Positions 10,105-19,980 of a stretch of 64,000 bases of DNA are shown piece after piece; position 1 is the stretch's first letter, and each line of letters starts with the position of its first letter. The DNA comes from Candidatus Heimdallarchaeota archaeon LC_3. Lineage in GTDB: Archaea; Asgardarchaeota; Heimdallarchaeia; Hodarchaeales; LC-3. The position numbers and the translations under genes are program-made. Location: the NCBI GenBank assembly GCA_001940645.1, contig MDVS01000010.1, positions 60,618-124,617 on the forward strand, written 5' to 3'. The notes beneath the pieces were generated by a model that worked only from the letters and a program-made list of their open reading frames with translations, was not told the DNA's origin and made no database searches.

Positions 10105-11310
10105 CTAAGGTGAGATATCAGAAAATTCTTGATTCTCTTCGACTTTGTAAAGCCTCAAGGGGATTATTAGAAGAATTCCAGTTATGATCAAGAAGACAGA
10201 GAACAACATCAAAGAATTAAATCCATATAACAAATAAATTGGACTAAAAAAGGGAATTAATGCAAATCCCAGAAATCGTAGAACTCCTGCGTATGAAGCT
10301 ACAGTTGCCTTTAAATCAGGAATAATTTCAGTAGCAATTGTATTTGCAGAAGCTGAAACAAAGACATTCGCTAACCCAATTATTAACATCAAAATAACTG
10401 AAGAGATGAATAAATCAAATATATCAATTTCTAAAAGTAATATTAGTGATATTTCAGCAAAAATTGCCACAAACATTCCTAAAAATAGAATTGTTTTCCG
10501 ACCAAACTTATCTACTGATTTACCAGAGGATGTTCCAAAAAAAATTCCCACTATTCCGGCCATTGTAACTGGAATTGATGCAATTGCTTGATCATATCCG
10601 TTATCTATTAAAAAAGTTGTAACAAAAACATAAGTTGTAACCATACCTATAAATCCAATCATTGTAGCAACAGCAAATATTTGAACTTGTACATTGCTAA
10701 TAACGGTATATAAAAATGATAAAGTTCTCCTAGATTTCATTCTAAATGTATCTGTCTTGTTCTTTTGGGTTTCTTCGTAATCAAATAAAAACACTAAACT
10801 AATAGAAGTCAAAATTCCGAATAATCCTAGCAAAATAAAAAAATCTCTCCATGAAAAGAAACTTTCAAATAAACCTGCAATAAAAGGTCCTACTGCTAAT
10901 CCAAGGTTGATAAAGACAGATAACTTACCAAATGCTTCACCTCTATTCTTATCATTTGATTCACCTATTATGGCTATAATAACAGGTATTTGAAATGCCC
11001 CAAACATTCCTTGAATAAATCTGGTGACGAATAAAACTTCTATAGTAGGAGAAAGAGCAACAAGAATAGTTGTAAATCCAAATAAAGCTAACCCAGTTAT
11101 TAATGTATATTTTTTAGAAAAAGCATCTGCTATTGGACCTGAAAATAATTGAGTTAGCCCGAATGGAATTGTATAAACAGTAATTGCTAAAGATGCCGTA
11201 AACAGATCAACCTGAAACGTTTCAGTAAACGGTCTAATTAGAGTTATTACAGCTGAACCAGAAAGAGGTCCAAATAATACTGCAATATAGAGGAGATATA
11301 ACCGTGCCAT
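10105..11310 (-). CDS. MFS transporter (Bcr/CflA or sugar-efflux type)
   Basis: A 401-residue, 12-TM major facilitator protein. The loop 2-3 motif appears as GPIADAFSKKYTLITG and a second copy as GKSVDKFGRKTILFLG at the half-molecule boundary. TM5 has the antiporter-like GPFIAGLFESFFSWR. Together these suggest a proton-driven drug or metabolite exporter. It is monocistronic with no regulator beside it. The substrate cannot be assigned. Confidence 0.88.
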   Translation of the reverse strand: MARLYLLYIAVLFGPLSGSAVITLIRPFTETFQVDLFTASLAITVYTIPFGLTQLFSGPIADAFSKKYTLITGLALFGFTTILVALSPTIEVLFVTRFIQGMFGAFQIPVIIAIIGESNDKNRGEAFGKLSVFINLGLAVGPFIAGLFESFFSWRDFFILLGLFGILTSISLVFLFDYEETQKNKTDTFRMKSRRTLSFLYTVISNVQVQIFAVATMIGFIGMVTTYVFVTTFLIDNGYDQAIASIPVTMAGIVGIFFGTSSGKSVDKFGRKTILFLGMFVAIFAEISLILLLEIDIFDLFISSVILMLIIGLANVFVSASANTIATEIIPDLKATVASYAGVLRFLGFALIPFFSPIYLLYGFNSLMLFSVFLIITGILLIIPLRLYKVEENQEFSDISP

Positions 11311-11632
11311 GAAAATCAGGTTTTGTATATTCTTATTTAAACGTCTATAACCAGAATTATTGTTTAAATACTTCCTTTTATCTCAGAACTCTTATTTTAG
11401 TAAGTATAAAAACACTGGATTATACCTTGGTTCCAACCAGTTTCGTATGATTAACTTATCTCTAGGAAGAAACTATACTAAGGAATAATTTGATTGACAT
11501 AAATAGAGCTAAAACCTCATGTACATAGGAATGAATTGAAAGAGGTCAAAAAGTATATGGGAAAGAGTCTTTTTTGATAATTATTTTAAAATCAAAGTTG
11601 TTTAATTAAGGAGATAAATATTCTATTTTCTT
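11311..11632. other. Intergenic region, no feature seen
   Basis: About 320 bases between two leftward genes. It is A+T-rich with scattered stops in all frames, and I saw no RNA gene or repeat. The part nearest 11311 should carry the promoter of the MFS gene. Confidence 0.5.
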
Positions 11633-12067
11633 TTATTTGGCCAGTATTATTTCCGGATTATCTAAATCTTTCCATCCGAATTTCCTATACAAGGCATGAG
11701 CATCTTTAGTAAAAAGAAGAAAATTTCTTAATTTTTGTAAATCAGGGTGGTTTACTATTGTTTCTATTAACCAAACTCCTAATTTTTTCCCTCTGTGATT
11801 CATATCAATATAAACATCAGCTAACCAACCAAATGTTGAATAATCAGTTACTACACGAGCAAATCCTATGAATTCGTTCTTTGGCGATAACATTGAAAAA
11901 TTTAAGGAATGTTTAACCGATTCAATAATTATTTCCTTAGGAATACCTTTACTCCAATAAGCTTCATACGATAAATATCTAAAAAGTTTGTCTATATCAA
12001 TTTTTGATGTATCTGTTGATATTTCAAAATCTTGATTATTTTTCCAATAATGTGCATTTCTCATCAT
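11633..12067 (-). CDS. GNAT family N-acetyltransferase
   Basis: A single-domain GNAT enzyme of about 144 residues. The acetyl-CoA-binding loop is visible as MNHRGKKLGVWLIE (the R/QxxGxG/A motif with Lys in the second position), preceded by the beta-4 strand FGWLADVYI. The C-terminal FLLFTKDAHALYRKFGWK is the typical alpha-4/beta-6-7 end. It resembles YitH/PhnO-like small-molecule acetyltransferases. An ATG at 12067 is preferred over the GTG three codons upstream. Substrate unknown. Confidence 0.87.
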   Translation of the reverse strand: MMRNAHYWKNNQDFEISTDTSKIDIDKLFRYLSYEAYWSKGIPKEIIIESVKHSLNFSMLSPKNEFIGFARVVTDYSTFGWLADVYIDMNHRGKKLGVWLIETIVNHPDLQKLRNFLLFTKDAHALYRKFGWKDLDNPEIILAK

Positions 12068-12332
12068 AATATTCACGTAGTATTTGTTGTCTTATATTGA
12101 AATAATGTAAAATAATCTTTGGAATAGCATTTTCATGAAGATGTAATTTAAAATATTTTCCTTTAAAAAATTGATATGTGTAAAATCATAAAAAACTATA
12201 TTATATTATTTCTTATCTCTATTATTTAATCATTTATTAAAAGAAATATATTCTAATTACTACTTAATATCCATGGAGGTATAAAAAATAGTTCTTCTTC
12301 TTTTTTTACCAAAAATCAATTTATTTTTTAGT

Positions 12333-13115
12333 GTGAATTTACCTACGTATTTGGAGCCAAAATATAAAGATGATTCTTACAATCAAAGTCTCGAGATGTC
12401 AAAAACGTTTACTGGATCATTAATAGATTCGGAAATACTTAGGATTAATTCTGAAAATCTCATTAATAAGGAAATTGTTGTTAATCAGATTGAAGAATTT
12501 AAAAAACTCCTTTTCAGTGTAGCTGATACCTATATTGAAACTGAGTCGGCCTATGATTTAGTTTCTAATGTAATTCATGCCTTAATAAAGTTGTTTGGTG
12601 GGATTAACCCTACAATAGAAGGAATGGAGGATTTCGTGATTGAAAACCGAAGGAGATGGAGAGGAATGAAAGAATGGATGGGTAATCCAAGTGGAAGTCA
12701 AGAAGACGAGAGCAAAGCATGGAGAGACATTTCTGAGAAAATGCTTTTAGAACTTGAGGGGATGGAAAATAAAGATATAAGAACTTTTTTGAGTTATTAT
12801 AAGGAAGTTCTTAATACTGCTGATGTAGAAATTGAAACTTTAAGGAAAACCAGGACAATAAATCTTGTTTTCAAAGAGGGTATCTTTCATGAATCCAAAG
12901 GTACAATTAAATCAGGAGATTATGAAGCTTTTCTGTCAATAGACGAGACTGAACTAAAAACCATGTTAGTATATTCACGTGATGCTAGTTTAATTAGTAA
13001 AAAAACTGCATTAAGACAAGCTAATTCTATTTGTAGATCTGGTTATCTTCTAACTAATGGTCGGAGAATAGGGGCTGGATGTACCTTAGAACAATCTGAA
13101 GTATCAGAAGAATAG
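12333..13115 (+). CDS. Hypothetical protein (260 aa), unknown
   Basis: A soluble, mostly helical protein with a GTG start. I recognise no family. The middle has a basic patch (ENRRRWRGMKEWMG), and the C-terminal third looks like a small alpha/beta domain (LVFKEGIFHESKGTIKSGDYEA). Two Cys residues lie in the C-terminus (SICRSGYLL, GAGCTLEQ). It sits 43 nt before a Nudix hydrolase gene on the same strand and may share its transcript with that and the following GNAT gene. Confidence 0.7.
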   Translation: MNLPTYLEPKYKDDSYNQSLEMSKTFTGSLIDSEILRINSENLINKEIVVNQIEEFKKLLFSVADTYIETESAYDLVSNVIHALIKLFGGINPTIEGMEDFVIENRRRWRGMKEWMGNPSGSQEDESKAWRDISEKMLLELEGMENKDIRTFLSYYKEVLNTADVEIETLRKTRTINLVFKEGIFHESKGTIKSGDYEAFLSIDETELKTMLVYSRDASLISKKTALRQANSICRSGYLLTNGRRIGAGCTLEQSEVSEE

Positions 13116-13158
13116 CTTCTTTTCATCATTCTCTTCTTTTTATAGGGTGTATTAGTTA

Positions 13159-13701
13159 GTGGAAACTTTAAACGAAAGACTTTTAGAATATAAAGTCAAA
13201 AATGTCAATTTATTGGTCGATAAAGTAATTAAACCATCTGGAAATGAGACCAAACGTATAGTAGTGGATTTTCCAGAAGCTGTTGCAATATTACCTGTTA
13301 TTGATGATAAGAATATTATCATTGTTAAACAATACAGGTATGCTATCAAACAAGACTTATATGAATTACCTGCTGGAAAAATAGATCCAGGAGAAGAATT
13401 AAAAGATGCTTTAAAGAGGGAATTGGGAGAAGAAACAGGTTATACATCTAATAATTTTAAAAAATTAATGACCATAGTTCCAGCATCGGGTTATTCCTCT
13501 GAAAGATTACATTTGTATATAGCTAGTCATTTGAAAAAAAGTTCCAAAGTCGTCGATCCAGATGAAATATCTGAGGTAAAAATTATTAAAATATCGGAAA
13601 TAATTACTCAAATACTTGATAACACAATAATCGATCCTTTAATTACCTTATGTGTTTTGTTAGGCGAAAGAAAAGGATTTTTAAGTAAAAACAATTTGTA
13701 A
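13159..13701 (+). CDS. Nudix hydrolase (ADP-ribose pyrophosphatase-like)
   Basis: The complete Nudix box GKIDPGEELKDALKRELGEETGY matches Gx5Ex7REUxEExGU. The preceding QYRYAIKQDLYELPAG is the family signature of ADP-sugar pyrophosphatases, including the ELPAG motif. The enzyme should hydrolyse ADP-ribose or a related nucleotide sugar in the cytosol with Mg2+. The start is a GTG. The length of 180 residues is normal. It lies between an unknown gene and a GNAT-like gene on the same strand. Confidence 0.92.
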   Translation: METLNERLLEYKVKNVNLLVDKVIKPSGNETKRIVVDFPEAVAILPVIDDKNIIIVKQYRYAIKQDLYELPAGKIDPGEELKDALKRELGEETGYTSNNFKKLMTIVPASGYSSERLHLYIASHLKKSSKVVDPDEISEVKIIKISEIITQILDNTIIDPLITLCVLLGERKGFLSKNNL

Positions 13702-13737
13702 TTTCGATCAAGTTTCTAATGTGGAGATCGTAAATTG

Positions 13738-14514
13738 ATGAAAATTGATATGAAGAAATATTCTCCCTCTAAAGAAGTGGGTAAGAAGACAGAATTAAGA
13801 GAAATTGAAGATAAAAAAGTTGTCCCGCCTTTTTATGAAAAAATTATGTCTCATGGTAAAGTTGGTTTACGTCTCTTAGAAGAAAAAGATGTTGAAATCA
13901 TTTCTGAACTTTGGAGACAATGTTATGGAGAGCTTTATGGATCTTCTTTAAAGTATGATTGGGTGTTGTACCCTGAACAGTATCAAAATCATGTTGCTTT
14001 TAAAGAAAATTGGAAAAATGACTCTGTAGAGAAAAACTTCTGCATGATATTGTTTGAAAATATAGAAAAAAGAGAAATTATTGGGGCTTGGGCATTATGG
14101 AAGGATGACCGAAATCTTCAAATTGAATTTAGTTTAGGAATTATTCACCCTGAATATCGAAAAGAAAATCAAGAGAATAGAATAGTATCTAATGTTGATG
14201 ATTATATTAAGACGTTAGAAGAACAGTCAGGGGCTGAATATTTTACAGCATTTTGTGAGACTTGGCATAATAAGACCCAGTATCTTTGTTTTAAACGATG
14301 GGGATTTAAGATAGCAGGAATTTTTCCTGGTCAAACTACAAGATGGAATGAGGATCAAAAGGAATACCGAGCTTGTGAGGTACATTTTTATAAATTTATT
14401 GGAGATACAGAAAGATTTGTTACTAAAACAGAAGAATGGGAGCTTCTACCTGAATTTAAGAAACTTTGGGATGTATTAGAAGAAATAAATAAAAATTCTG
14501 TAAAAACATATTGA
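13738..14514 (+). CDS. GNAT-like acetyltransferase-fold protein
   Basis: A protein of 258 residues with a GNAT-type core: VGLRLLEEKDVEIISELWRQ at the start of the domain, IIGAWALWKDDRNLQIEFSLGIIHPEYRKE as the beta-4/acetyl-CoA region, and YFTAFCETWHNKTQYLCFKRWGFK as the C-terminal alpha-4 motif. The canonical RxxGxG/A loop is degenerate (RKENQEN), so the acyl donor or activity may be altered. The ATG at 13738 is preferred; TGGAG precedes it at a usable distance and an adjacent TTG is in frame. It follows the Nudix gene by about 36 nt. Confidence 0.7.
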   Translation: MKIDMKKYSPSKEVGKKTELREIEDKKVVPPFYEKIMSHGKVGLRLLEEKDVEIISELWRQCYGELYGSSLKYDWVLYPEQYQNHVAFKENWKNDSVEKNFCMILFENIEKREIIGAWALWKDDRNLQIEFSLGIIHPEYRKENQENRIVSNVDDYIKTLEEQSGAEYFTAFCETWHNKTQYLCFKRWGFKIAGIFPGQTTRWNEDQKEYRACEVHFYKFIGDTERFVTKTEEWELLPEFKKLWDVLEEINKNSVKTY

Positions 14515-14655
14515 AAATTAAAAAAAAAATTAAATGGGTCCAATTTGCTTACTATAATTATAAGAAAGTCTCTAATAGGTGAATTTGACATAACTACAAA
14601 CTAATGATTTTGAATAACATCTCCCCTGCTTGAATGCATTATTATAATAGATTTT

Positions 14656-14961
14656 TTAAATTAAGTCATCAATGGATAAATAAGGTGAATTTTCCTTAAT
14701 TTGAAGAACTAATCTTTTTTGTTTTAATGCTTCTCTTTTTTTATTATATTCCACAATGAATATCGCAGTAGTAAAACCAAAGATAATAAGTATAAGATCA
14801 ATTGCAGACGCAAAATTTATTACGAAATCAGGATCTGTATTATAATTGATGATGAAAATAGCATTCTTAATCCACATTATTGACAAAGCACTAAAAAGTA
14901 TGAATAGACCCAATAACAGGTAAGGGATCTCTTCTAATTTTGGTAATAATTTCTTTAACAT
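14656..14961 (-). CDS. Small two-TM membrane protein
   Basis: A 101-residue protein with two hydrophobic segments (about 13-35 and 48-70) and a basic cytosolic stretch (EYNKKREALKQKR). No family was recognised. It stands alone. The composition and hairpin-like topology support a real gene, but the function is unknown. Confidence 0.6.
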   Translation of the reverse strand: MLKKLLPKLEEIPYLLLGLFILFSALSIMWIKNAIFIINYNTDPDFVINFASAIDLILIIFGFTTAIFIVEYNKKREALKQKRLVLQIKENSPYLSIDDLI

Positions 14962-15204
14962 CTATTTTAATCCACCAATTAAACAATTTACGGTAACTAT
15001 ATTTTATGATCTAACAACTGGTAGTATCTCATATTTATATTTGGTAATTCCCTTATGAGTTTGCAGAATTATAGTAAATGGTTTAGCACCAACTTTTATA
15101 TGAAATTTTGCTCTGCTTTCATTAATATTTTTTAATAATAAGTAGTTAGAAACCAAATTGTTATAAAGATCTTATTTTATAAATTTTAAAAATGTCTTAA
15201 ATTC

Positions 15205-15555
15205 ATGATTTCTATTAATTCAATGACTCCCACCGAAGCTAAAGAGAATTTTGATGGATTCAATTTTATCATTCTCGATGTAAGGGAAAAAAATGAATTT
15301 GATTTTGTAAACATTAAAAATTCAATTCATATACCAATGATGTCAATACCAAATAACTTGAATTTATTATCCAAGGAAAGAGATATTGGTGTTCTTTGTC
15401 ATCATGGTAATAGATCAGCCAAAGTAACTGCATATCTAAAAAACCTAGGTTATAATGCATTCAATATTTCTGGTGGAATCGAGAAGTGGGCCACAGAAAC
15501 AAATAAATTACTTCCAAGATATAATACAGTATTTGGAAGAATAATTCCAATTTAA
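15205..15555 (+). CDS. Rhodanese-domain sulfurtransferase
   Basis: A single rhodanese domain of 116 residues. It has the N-terminal LDVREKNEFDFVNIKNSIHIP signature (DVR..EF..GHI-type) and the active-site loop CHHGNRSA, whose Cys would carry the persulfide. The C-terminal GGIEKWATE is also typical. Likely a cytosolic sulfane-sulfur carrier; the partner is unknown. Confidence 0.92.
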   Translation: MISINSMTPTEAKENFDGFNFIILDVREKNEFDFVNIKNSIHIPMMSIPNNLNLLSKERDIGVLCHHGNRSAKVTAYLKNLGYNAFNISGGIEKWATETNKLLPRYNTVFGRIIPI

Positions 15556-15658
15556 ATGACGAACATTGTAATATTATTAAAAGTGGTTTAAATTTGGTGT
15601 CGAATTGTTAAAAAATCTTTGCTTTGAAAAAAACATTTAGTTATGACGAATAGTTTTT

Positions 15659-16117
15659 TTATACTTTAAATGATATTTTTTCAGGTTTAATCCCTAATAA
15701 TCGTAGGTACACGAGCAATTGCCCTCTATGACCTACATTATGTTCTAAAAATTCTAACAATATTTCTTTTTTGGAAACGTTGCTTTTGGAATAATCCACA
15801 TAAATTGTTTCATTTAGATCATGAGTTTTAATGGTTTCAAGGTATTGATGACATCGATCTACTACTTCATCGTATAAAGAGAGAATTTGATTTATTGTGC
15901 TATATTTTTCCAACGTAAATGGTAACGGTTCCCAAATTTCTTGTATTATTCCAATTGGGTAAAATTCCATTGCTCTTATCATATGTAATAACAATTCTCC
16001 TAATGGTCTCCCTGTAGAAACCGGTTCAGCTTTTATGTTCTCATCAGTCAATTGTTCAAATAATACCCTGGTTTCATCATAATGTCGTTTTAATGTGTTG
16101 ATCAAGAATTCTTTCAT
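15659..16117 (-). CDS. DinB/YfiT-like four-helix protein
   Basis: A 152-residue helical protein of the DinB-like superfamily. The metal-ligand histidines are recognisable: LLLHMIRAMEFY in the second helix and the C-terminal EHNVGHRGQL, which carries the HxxxHRGQ signature. Members bind Zn or Ni and include thiol-dependent transferases, but many are uncharacterised. An ATG at 16117 preceded by AGGAG is the likely start; a TTG two codons upstream is also open. Confidence 0.82.
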   Translation of the reverse strand: MKEFLINTLKRHYDETRVLFEQLTDENIKAEPVSTGRPLGELLLHMIRAMEFYPIGIIQEIWEPLPFTLEKYSTINQILSLYDEVVDRCHQYLETIKTHDLNETIYVDYSKSNVSKKEILLEFLEHNVGHRGQLLVYLRLLGIKPEKISFKV

Positions 16118-16154
16118 TATCAAATTCGTCTCCTAATATTTACCTATTTTTTTA

Positions 16155-16916
16155 TTAAATTTCAATTTCAAGTTTTATTGGACAGTGATCTGATCCATAA
16201 ATCTCACTCATGATTTCAGATTTTTTCACTGAATTCATTAATCTATTGCTAGCTAAAAAATAATCCAACCTCCAACCTACATTTCTTTCGCGTGCATTTG
16301 AGAAATTACTCCACCATGTGTATTTTTCAGGACTTTGATCAAAATGTCTAAAAGTATCAACAAAACCTGAATCTAAATATGCACTAAATCCATCTCGTTC
16401 TTGTTGTGTAAACCCTGGATTTTTTTTATTTCGTTTAGGATGTGCTAAATCAATTTCTTTATGTGCAACATTAAGATCACCACAAACAATGACAGTTTTT
16501 TTCTTATCTAATTTAATAATGAATTTTAGAAAATCTTTATCCCATCTCATTCGATAATCCAATCTTATTAGCCCCCGTTTAGCATTCACCGTATACACTG
16601 TTATCAAATAAAACTTTTCAAACTCTAAACTAGTTATTCTTCCTTCTGTATCATGTTCGGCTATTCCCATTCCTTTTTTTGATTTCAAAGGTTTAATTTT
16701 TGTATAAATCAAAGTTCCTGAATATCCCTTTCTTTCAGCAGGATTCCAATAAGATTTATAATTAGGAAGTAATCTATCTAATTCTTTATAATGGGTTTTT
16801 ACCTCTTGTAAACACAAAAAATCTGGATCTTCTTTTTTAACGAATTCTATTAGCCCTTGGTCAATGGTTGATTTAATTCCATTGACATTCCATGAGATCA
16901 TTGAGTATTTGGTCAT
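16155..16916 (-). CDS. xthA: Exodeoxyribonuclease III (AP endonuclease)
   Basis: A full-length ExoIII/APE1-type repair nuclease of 253 residues. Its motifs in order are SWNVNGIKS, DFLCLQEVKTH (Mg-binding Glu), CGDLNVAHKEIDLAHPK (catalytic Asp/Asn), GFTQQERDGF, WRLDYFLAS and GSDHCPIKLEI (catalytic Asp-His). It would cleave abasic DNA and trim 3' ends in base-excision repair. It lies just upstream, on the same strand, of the DinB-like gene. Confidence is high. Confidence 0.96.
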   Translation of the reverse strand: MTKYSMISWNVNGIKSTIDQGLIEFVKKEDPDFLCLQEVKTHYKELDRLLPNYKSYWNPAERKGYSGTLIYTKIKPLKSKKGMGIAEHDTEGRITSLEFEKFYLITVYTVNAKRGLIRLDYRMRWDKDFLKFIIKLDKKKTVIVCGDLNVAHKEIDLAHPKRNKKNPGFTQQERDGFSAYLDSGFVDTFRHFDQSPEKYTWWSNFSNARERNVGWRLDYFLASNRLMNSVKKSEIMSEIYGSDHCPIKLEIEI

Positions 16917-17373
16917 TATTAACTTTTTTTCCTTGTAAAAAAAATCTAGACTTGATAGTTATCTGATTTAAGATAATAAAATATTGCTTTAATATGTAAT
17001 AACTGAAATATAAATATAAAAATTCCCTAATTTTTTCATTATTGCCATTAAAATCTTAAAATTCTTTTTGATTTTCAAATTATGATCATTTTTTTAATGA
17101 TATAGCGGAATATTTTCTTTCAAACTATTTCATTATGAATAATTGCATGGATGTTGTAATAAAATTATTTTCCGGGAAAATAAAATAATCTATAATATTT
17201 TTGTCTTCTGTTACTAATATGACTTTATTAAATTAGTTTATTTGTTAAAAAATGTCTTAGTTTTAATGGTATCTTTAATAGCAGTCGTATTACTTGATTT
17301 AAAAATCAAATTACTTTAATCAAATATGAGAATCTTTTTAATTTTTTGATTTAATTTTCTAAAATAGATAATT
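16917..17373. other. Intergenic region between divergent genes
   Basis: About 450 bases of A+T-rich sequence between the leftward exonuclease gene and a small rightward membrane-protein gene. Both promoters are expected here. I saw no RNA gene, repeat or coding remnant. Confidence 0.5.
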
Positions 17374-17619
17374 ATGCCTAATTATAACAATGCTCAAATT
17401 TTAATAAGAATATTTATAACAATAAGTGTTCCTATGATCATTATTATCACTTCCATATTATTATCAAGTACTGTTACACTTGGTAGTTCAACTGAAATTC
17501 TTAATATTGATTTAAGTGGATTTAACAATTTTATATTAATGTTTGGATTAGGATTTGGGATACTTTCTTTTTTTGCTTTATTATATGGTTTTATATTAAG
17601 AAGAAATATTCACGGTTAA
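17374..17619 (+). CDS. Small two-TM membrane protein
   Basis: An 81-residue protein with two hydrophobic segments (residues about 10-31 and 49-72) and a short basic C-terminus (RRNIHG). No family was recognised. It begins at an ATG without a visible Shine-Dalgarno sequence, so the mRNA may be leaderless. Monocistronic. Confidence 0.55.
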   Translation: MPNYNNAQILIRIFITISVPMIIIITSILLSSTVTLGSSTEILNIDLSGFNNFILMFGLGFGILSFFALLYGFILRRNIHG

Positions 17620-17831
17620 ATCTAAATTGTTCTTTACAGTTGTTGAAGACAAATTGTAATATTAAGGGAATTTTTACTGTTTTCGTGTAAAACATAACCC
17701 CCAGAAGAATCTAGATATGTTTAGTTAGGTTTAAAAAAGGTTCTTTCAATTTTATTCTAGACATAACTAATTCAATAATAACAACGCACCCAATTTAATT
17801 AAAAGGATTGTGATGGTTAATTAGCAAACAT

Positions 17832-18323
17832 ATGAGAAGTTTTGTATTAGCACATAAAATAAAGTTCTACGGTTGGGCAGGTTGTTCGAGTTGCGCTTTT
17901 TCTCTTCCATTACTATCTTTAGGTCACAAAGAAAATCTTATAGAGGTTATTGAACCCCTAATTTGGCCTAAAAAAGAAATGTATCAAGAAATAATCCAAA
18001 AAGAAGTACTTGATAAATACTGGAAGAATTCTTGGCGACTTTATTGGAAAGAATCTGGGATTCCAACTCCAACTATTTTAGTAATGTTGACACTTAAATC
18101 CTCAAATTGGCGATTAGTGAGACCTGACATAGCTTTATCTATAGCAAATGAAATAAGTCTTTATTTGTTAGATAATGGAGGAAATATTGCAGTTATGAAC
18201 TTTTTAGACAATGAATTCCAGATGGATATGTTTTTCAGAGAATTACTAATGGAAATGGTAGCTAATACACTTGCTCCAGACAATGGAAAAACTGTAATAC
18301 TCGAAAATTTAAGAAACAATTGA
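17832..18323 (+). CDS. CxxC-containing protein, possibly thioredoxin/glutaredoxin-like
   Basis: A protein of 163 residues. The N-terminus KIKFYGWAGCSSCAFSLPLL looks like a beta-strand followed by a CxxC at the start of a helix, the layout of glutaredoxin or thioredoxin redox sites. The rest (many Trp, Leu and Ile) does not clearly complete that fold. A metal or Fe-S site using these Cys residues is an alternative. It stands alone, and no partner is suggested by its neighbours. Confidence 0.55.
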   Translation: MRSFVLAHKIKFYGWAGCSSCAFSLPLLSLGHKENLIEVIEPLIWPKKEMYQEIIQKEVLDKYWKNSWRLYWKESGIPTPTILVMLTLKSSNWRLVRPDIALSIANEISLYLLDNGGNIAVMNFLDNEFQMDMFFRELLMEMVANTLAPDNGKTVILENLRNN

Positions 18324-18520
18324 AAGATTATCTATTTTTGTTAGAGGAGTAAGAATAGCTCTCTTCGTGGTTTAAAATATATCTCTTTTCTAGTGATTGA
18401 TTTAATGAGACATTGTCAGTAGAATTTCTATAACGAATGTTGGAGTATAAAGCGGGATTCCATAAAAGTTTAATTCGCATTAAATTTTTTAATCCAGATA
18501 TTATTAAAATTACATCCAGT

Positions 18521-19096
18521 TTATCTTTGTAATTTCTGAAATAAAATCAGTAAAATAACTAAAATTAGGATTCCATATTCAACAGGAAGTATGAAAAATT
18601 TTACGGTGGCTAAAAAAGTCATAAAAAATTCGAATGAACTAGGATAATTTTGGGGATCTAAAAATATCAATAAACTGAAAACATTCTCAACTGCATCAGA
18701 TAAAGCTCCTATATCAACAAGCCAAAAACCAATGAGTAAAAATGATCGAAGACGTTGAATAGAAGTTAATTTAATTGATAAAATATATATTGATCCAAGA
18801 AACAGCATACCTCCAATAATAAAAAAGTAATCCATTAATGTCTGGTAAACTGCAACGTCTAAGACTCCGGACCAATTCTGCAGGATATTATCTGTATTCT
18901 GATAATACCAAGACATTTGAAAATCAAAAATAGAATAACCATGGTTAATAAGAATCGCTTCTGTAGGAATGAACACAAAAAAAATGGTACCAAAATAAAG
19001 AAACATTCCAATGATCATAACCAGAAGTACAATCTTATAATCAAGATTGATTAGGAAATAATTAAGAGAATTAATCTTGTTTCGAACATCTAACAT
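18521..19096 (-). CDS. Four- to five-TM membrane protein, unknown
   Basis: An integral membrane protein of 191 residues with hydrophobic segments near 21-41, 90-108, 117-135 and 165-188. A polar extracytosolic-type loop (SWYYQNTDNILQNWSG) lies after the first. No family was recognised. It is divergent from the nitroreductase gene across a roughly 165-base promoter region. Confidence 0.65.
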   Translation of the reverse strand: MLDVRNKINSLNYFLINLDYKIVLLVMIIGMFLYFGTIFFVFIPTEAILINHGYSIFDFQMSWYYQNTDNILQNWSGVLDVAVYQTLMDYFFIIGGMLFLGSIYILSIKLTSIQRLRSFLLIGFWLVDIGALSDAVENVFSLLIFLDPQNYPSSFEFFMTFLATVKFFILPVEYGILILVILLILFQKLQR

Positions 19097-19262
19097 TATA
19101 TTTTGCTCGTGTGATAAAAGCAGAGGATATACTTAAATGACGTGACCACTATACTATTTAAGTTTTATGACTTTCTTCTAGTAAATTTATTCAATACTAA
19201 TAAAGAAGACCAATCTAGTTAATTCAACAAAATTGAAACATTTTTTTGATATGTGATTAATA

Positions 19263-19868
19263 ATGGAATTTCAAAAAGTAATTAATAAGAGAAAAATGAT
19301 AAGATCATTTTCTGAAAAAGTGGTCGAGGATGACAAAATTGAGAAAATTATACAAAATTTCTTTAAAGGACCCTCAGCAGGTTTTTCTCAAGGAATTGAA
19401 TTATTAGTATTAAAAACTGATAATGACGTGCAAAGGTATTTCAATTGCTTAGGTACTGAAGAAGAAAGAAAAAAGGGAATAGGGAGTAAATGGCCTACAC
19501 TTGACAATGCGAAAGTTATTATGATTCCAATTGCACATAAACAAACTTATCTTGATCGTTATGCCCAACCAGACAAAGGATGGACTGATAAATCTGAATT
19601 ACACTGGCCAGTTCCATTTTGGTTAACAGATACGGCTATGGGAGTGATGATTGTATTATTAACGGTTGTAAATTTAAATTTAGGTGCTCTTTTTGTAGGA
19701 TTATCAAAAGAAAAGGAAATAAGAGAGGAATTTAAGATACCAGAGGAATATAAACCGATTGGTGCAATAATTATAGGAAACCCTGATCTTAACGATCCAC
19801 CTTCGCCATCTTTGAAACGTGGACGAAGAACAAAAAGTGATATTGTTCGATTTGGAAATTTTCGTTAG
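19263..19868 (+). CDS. Nitroreductase family protein
   Basis: An FMN-dependent nitroreductase-type protein of 201 residues. The N-terminus (VINKRKMIRSFSEKVVEDD) has the family's R-x-hydrophobic-x-F FMN-binding pattern. PSAGFSQGIELLVL corresponds to the PSAxNxQPW-type segment, and the C-terminal YKPIGAIIIGNPD is standard. It probably reduces a quinone, flavin or nitro compound using NAD(P)H. Substrate unknown. Confidence 0.85.
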   Translation: MEFQKVINKRKMIRSFSEKVVEDDKIEKIIQNFFKGPSAGFSQGIELLVLKTDNDVQRYFNCLGTEEERKKGIGSKWPTLDNAKVIMIPIAHKQTYLDRYAQPDKGWTDKSELHWPVPFWLTDTAMGVMIVLLTVVNLNLGALFVGLSKEKEIREEFKIPEEYKPIGAIIIGNPDLNDPPSPSLKRGRRTKSDIVRFGNFR

Positions 19869-19980
19869 AATGCTAATTTATTTTGTAATTTCAGAATTTC
19901 TATACTATTTTATTCAAAAACCTTTTTTAATTATAAACAATCGATGTTAATTGATCTAAATTTCTGGAGAATAGTTTTAA

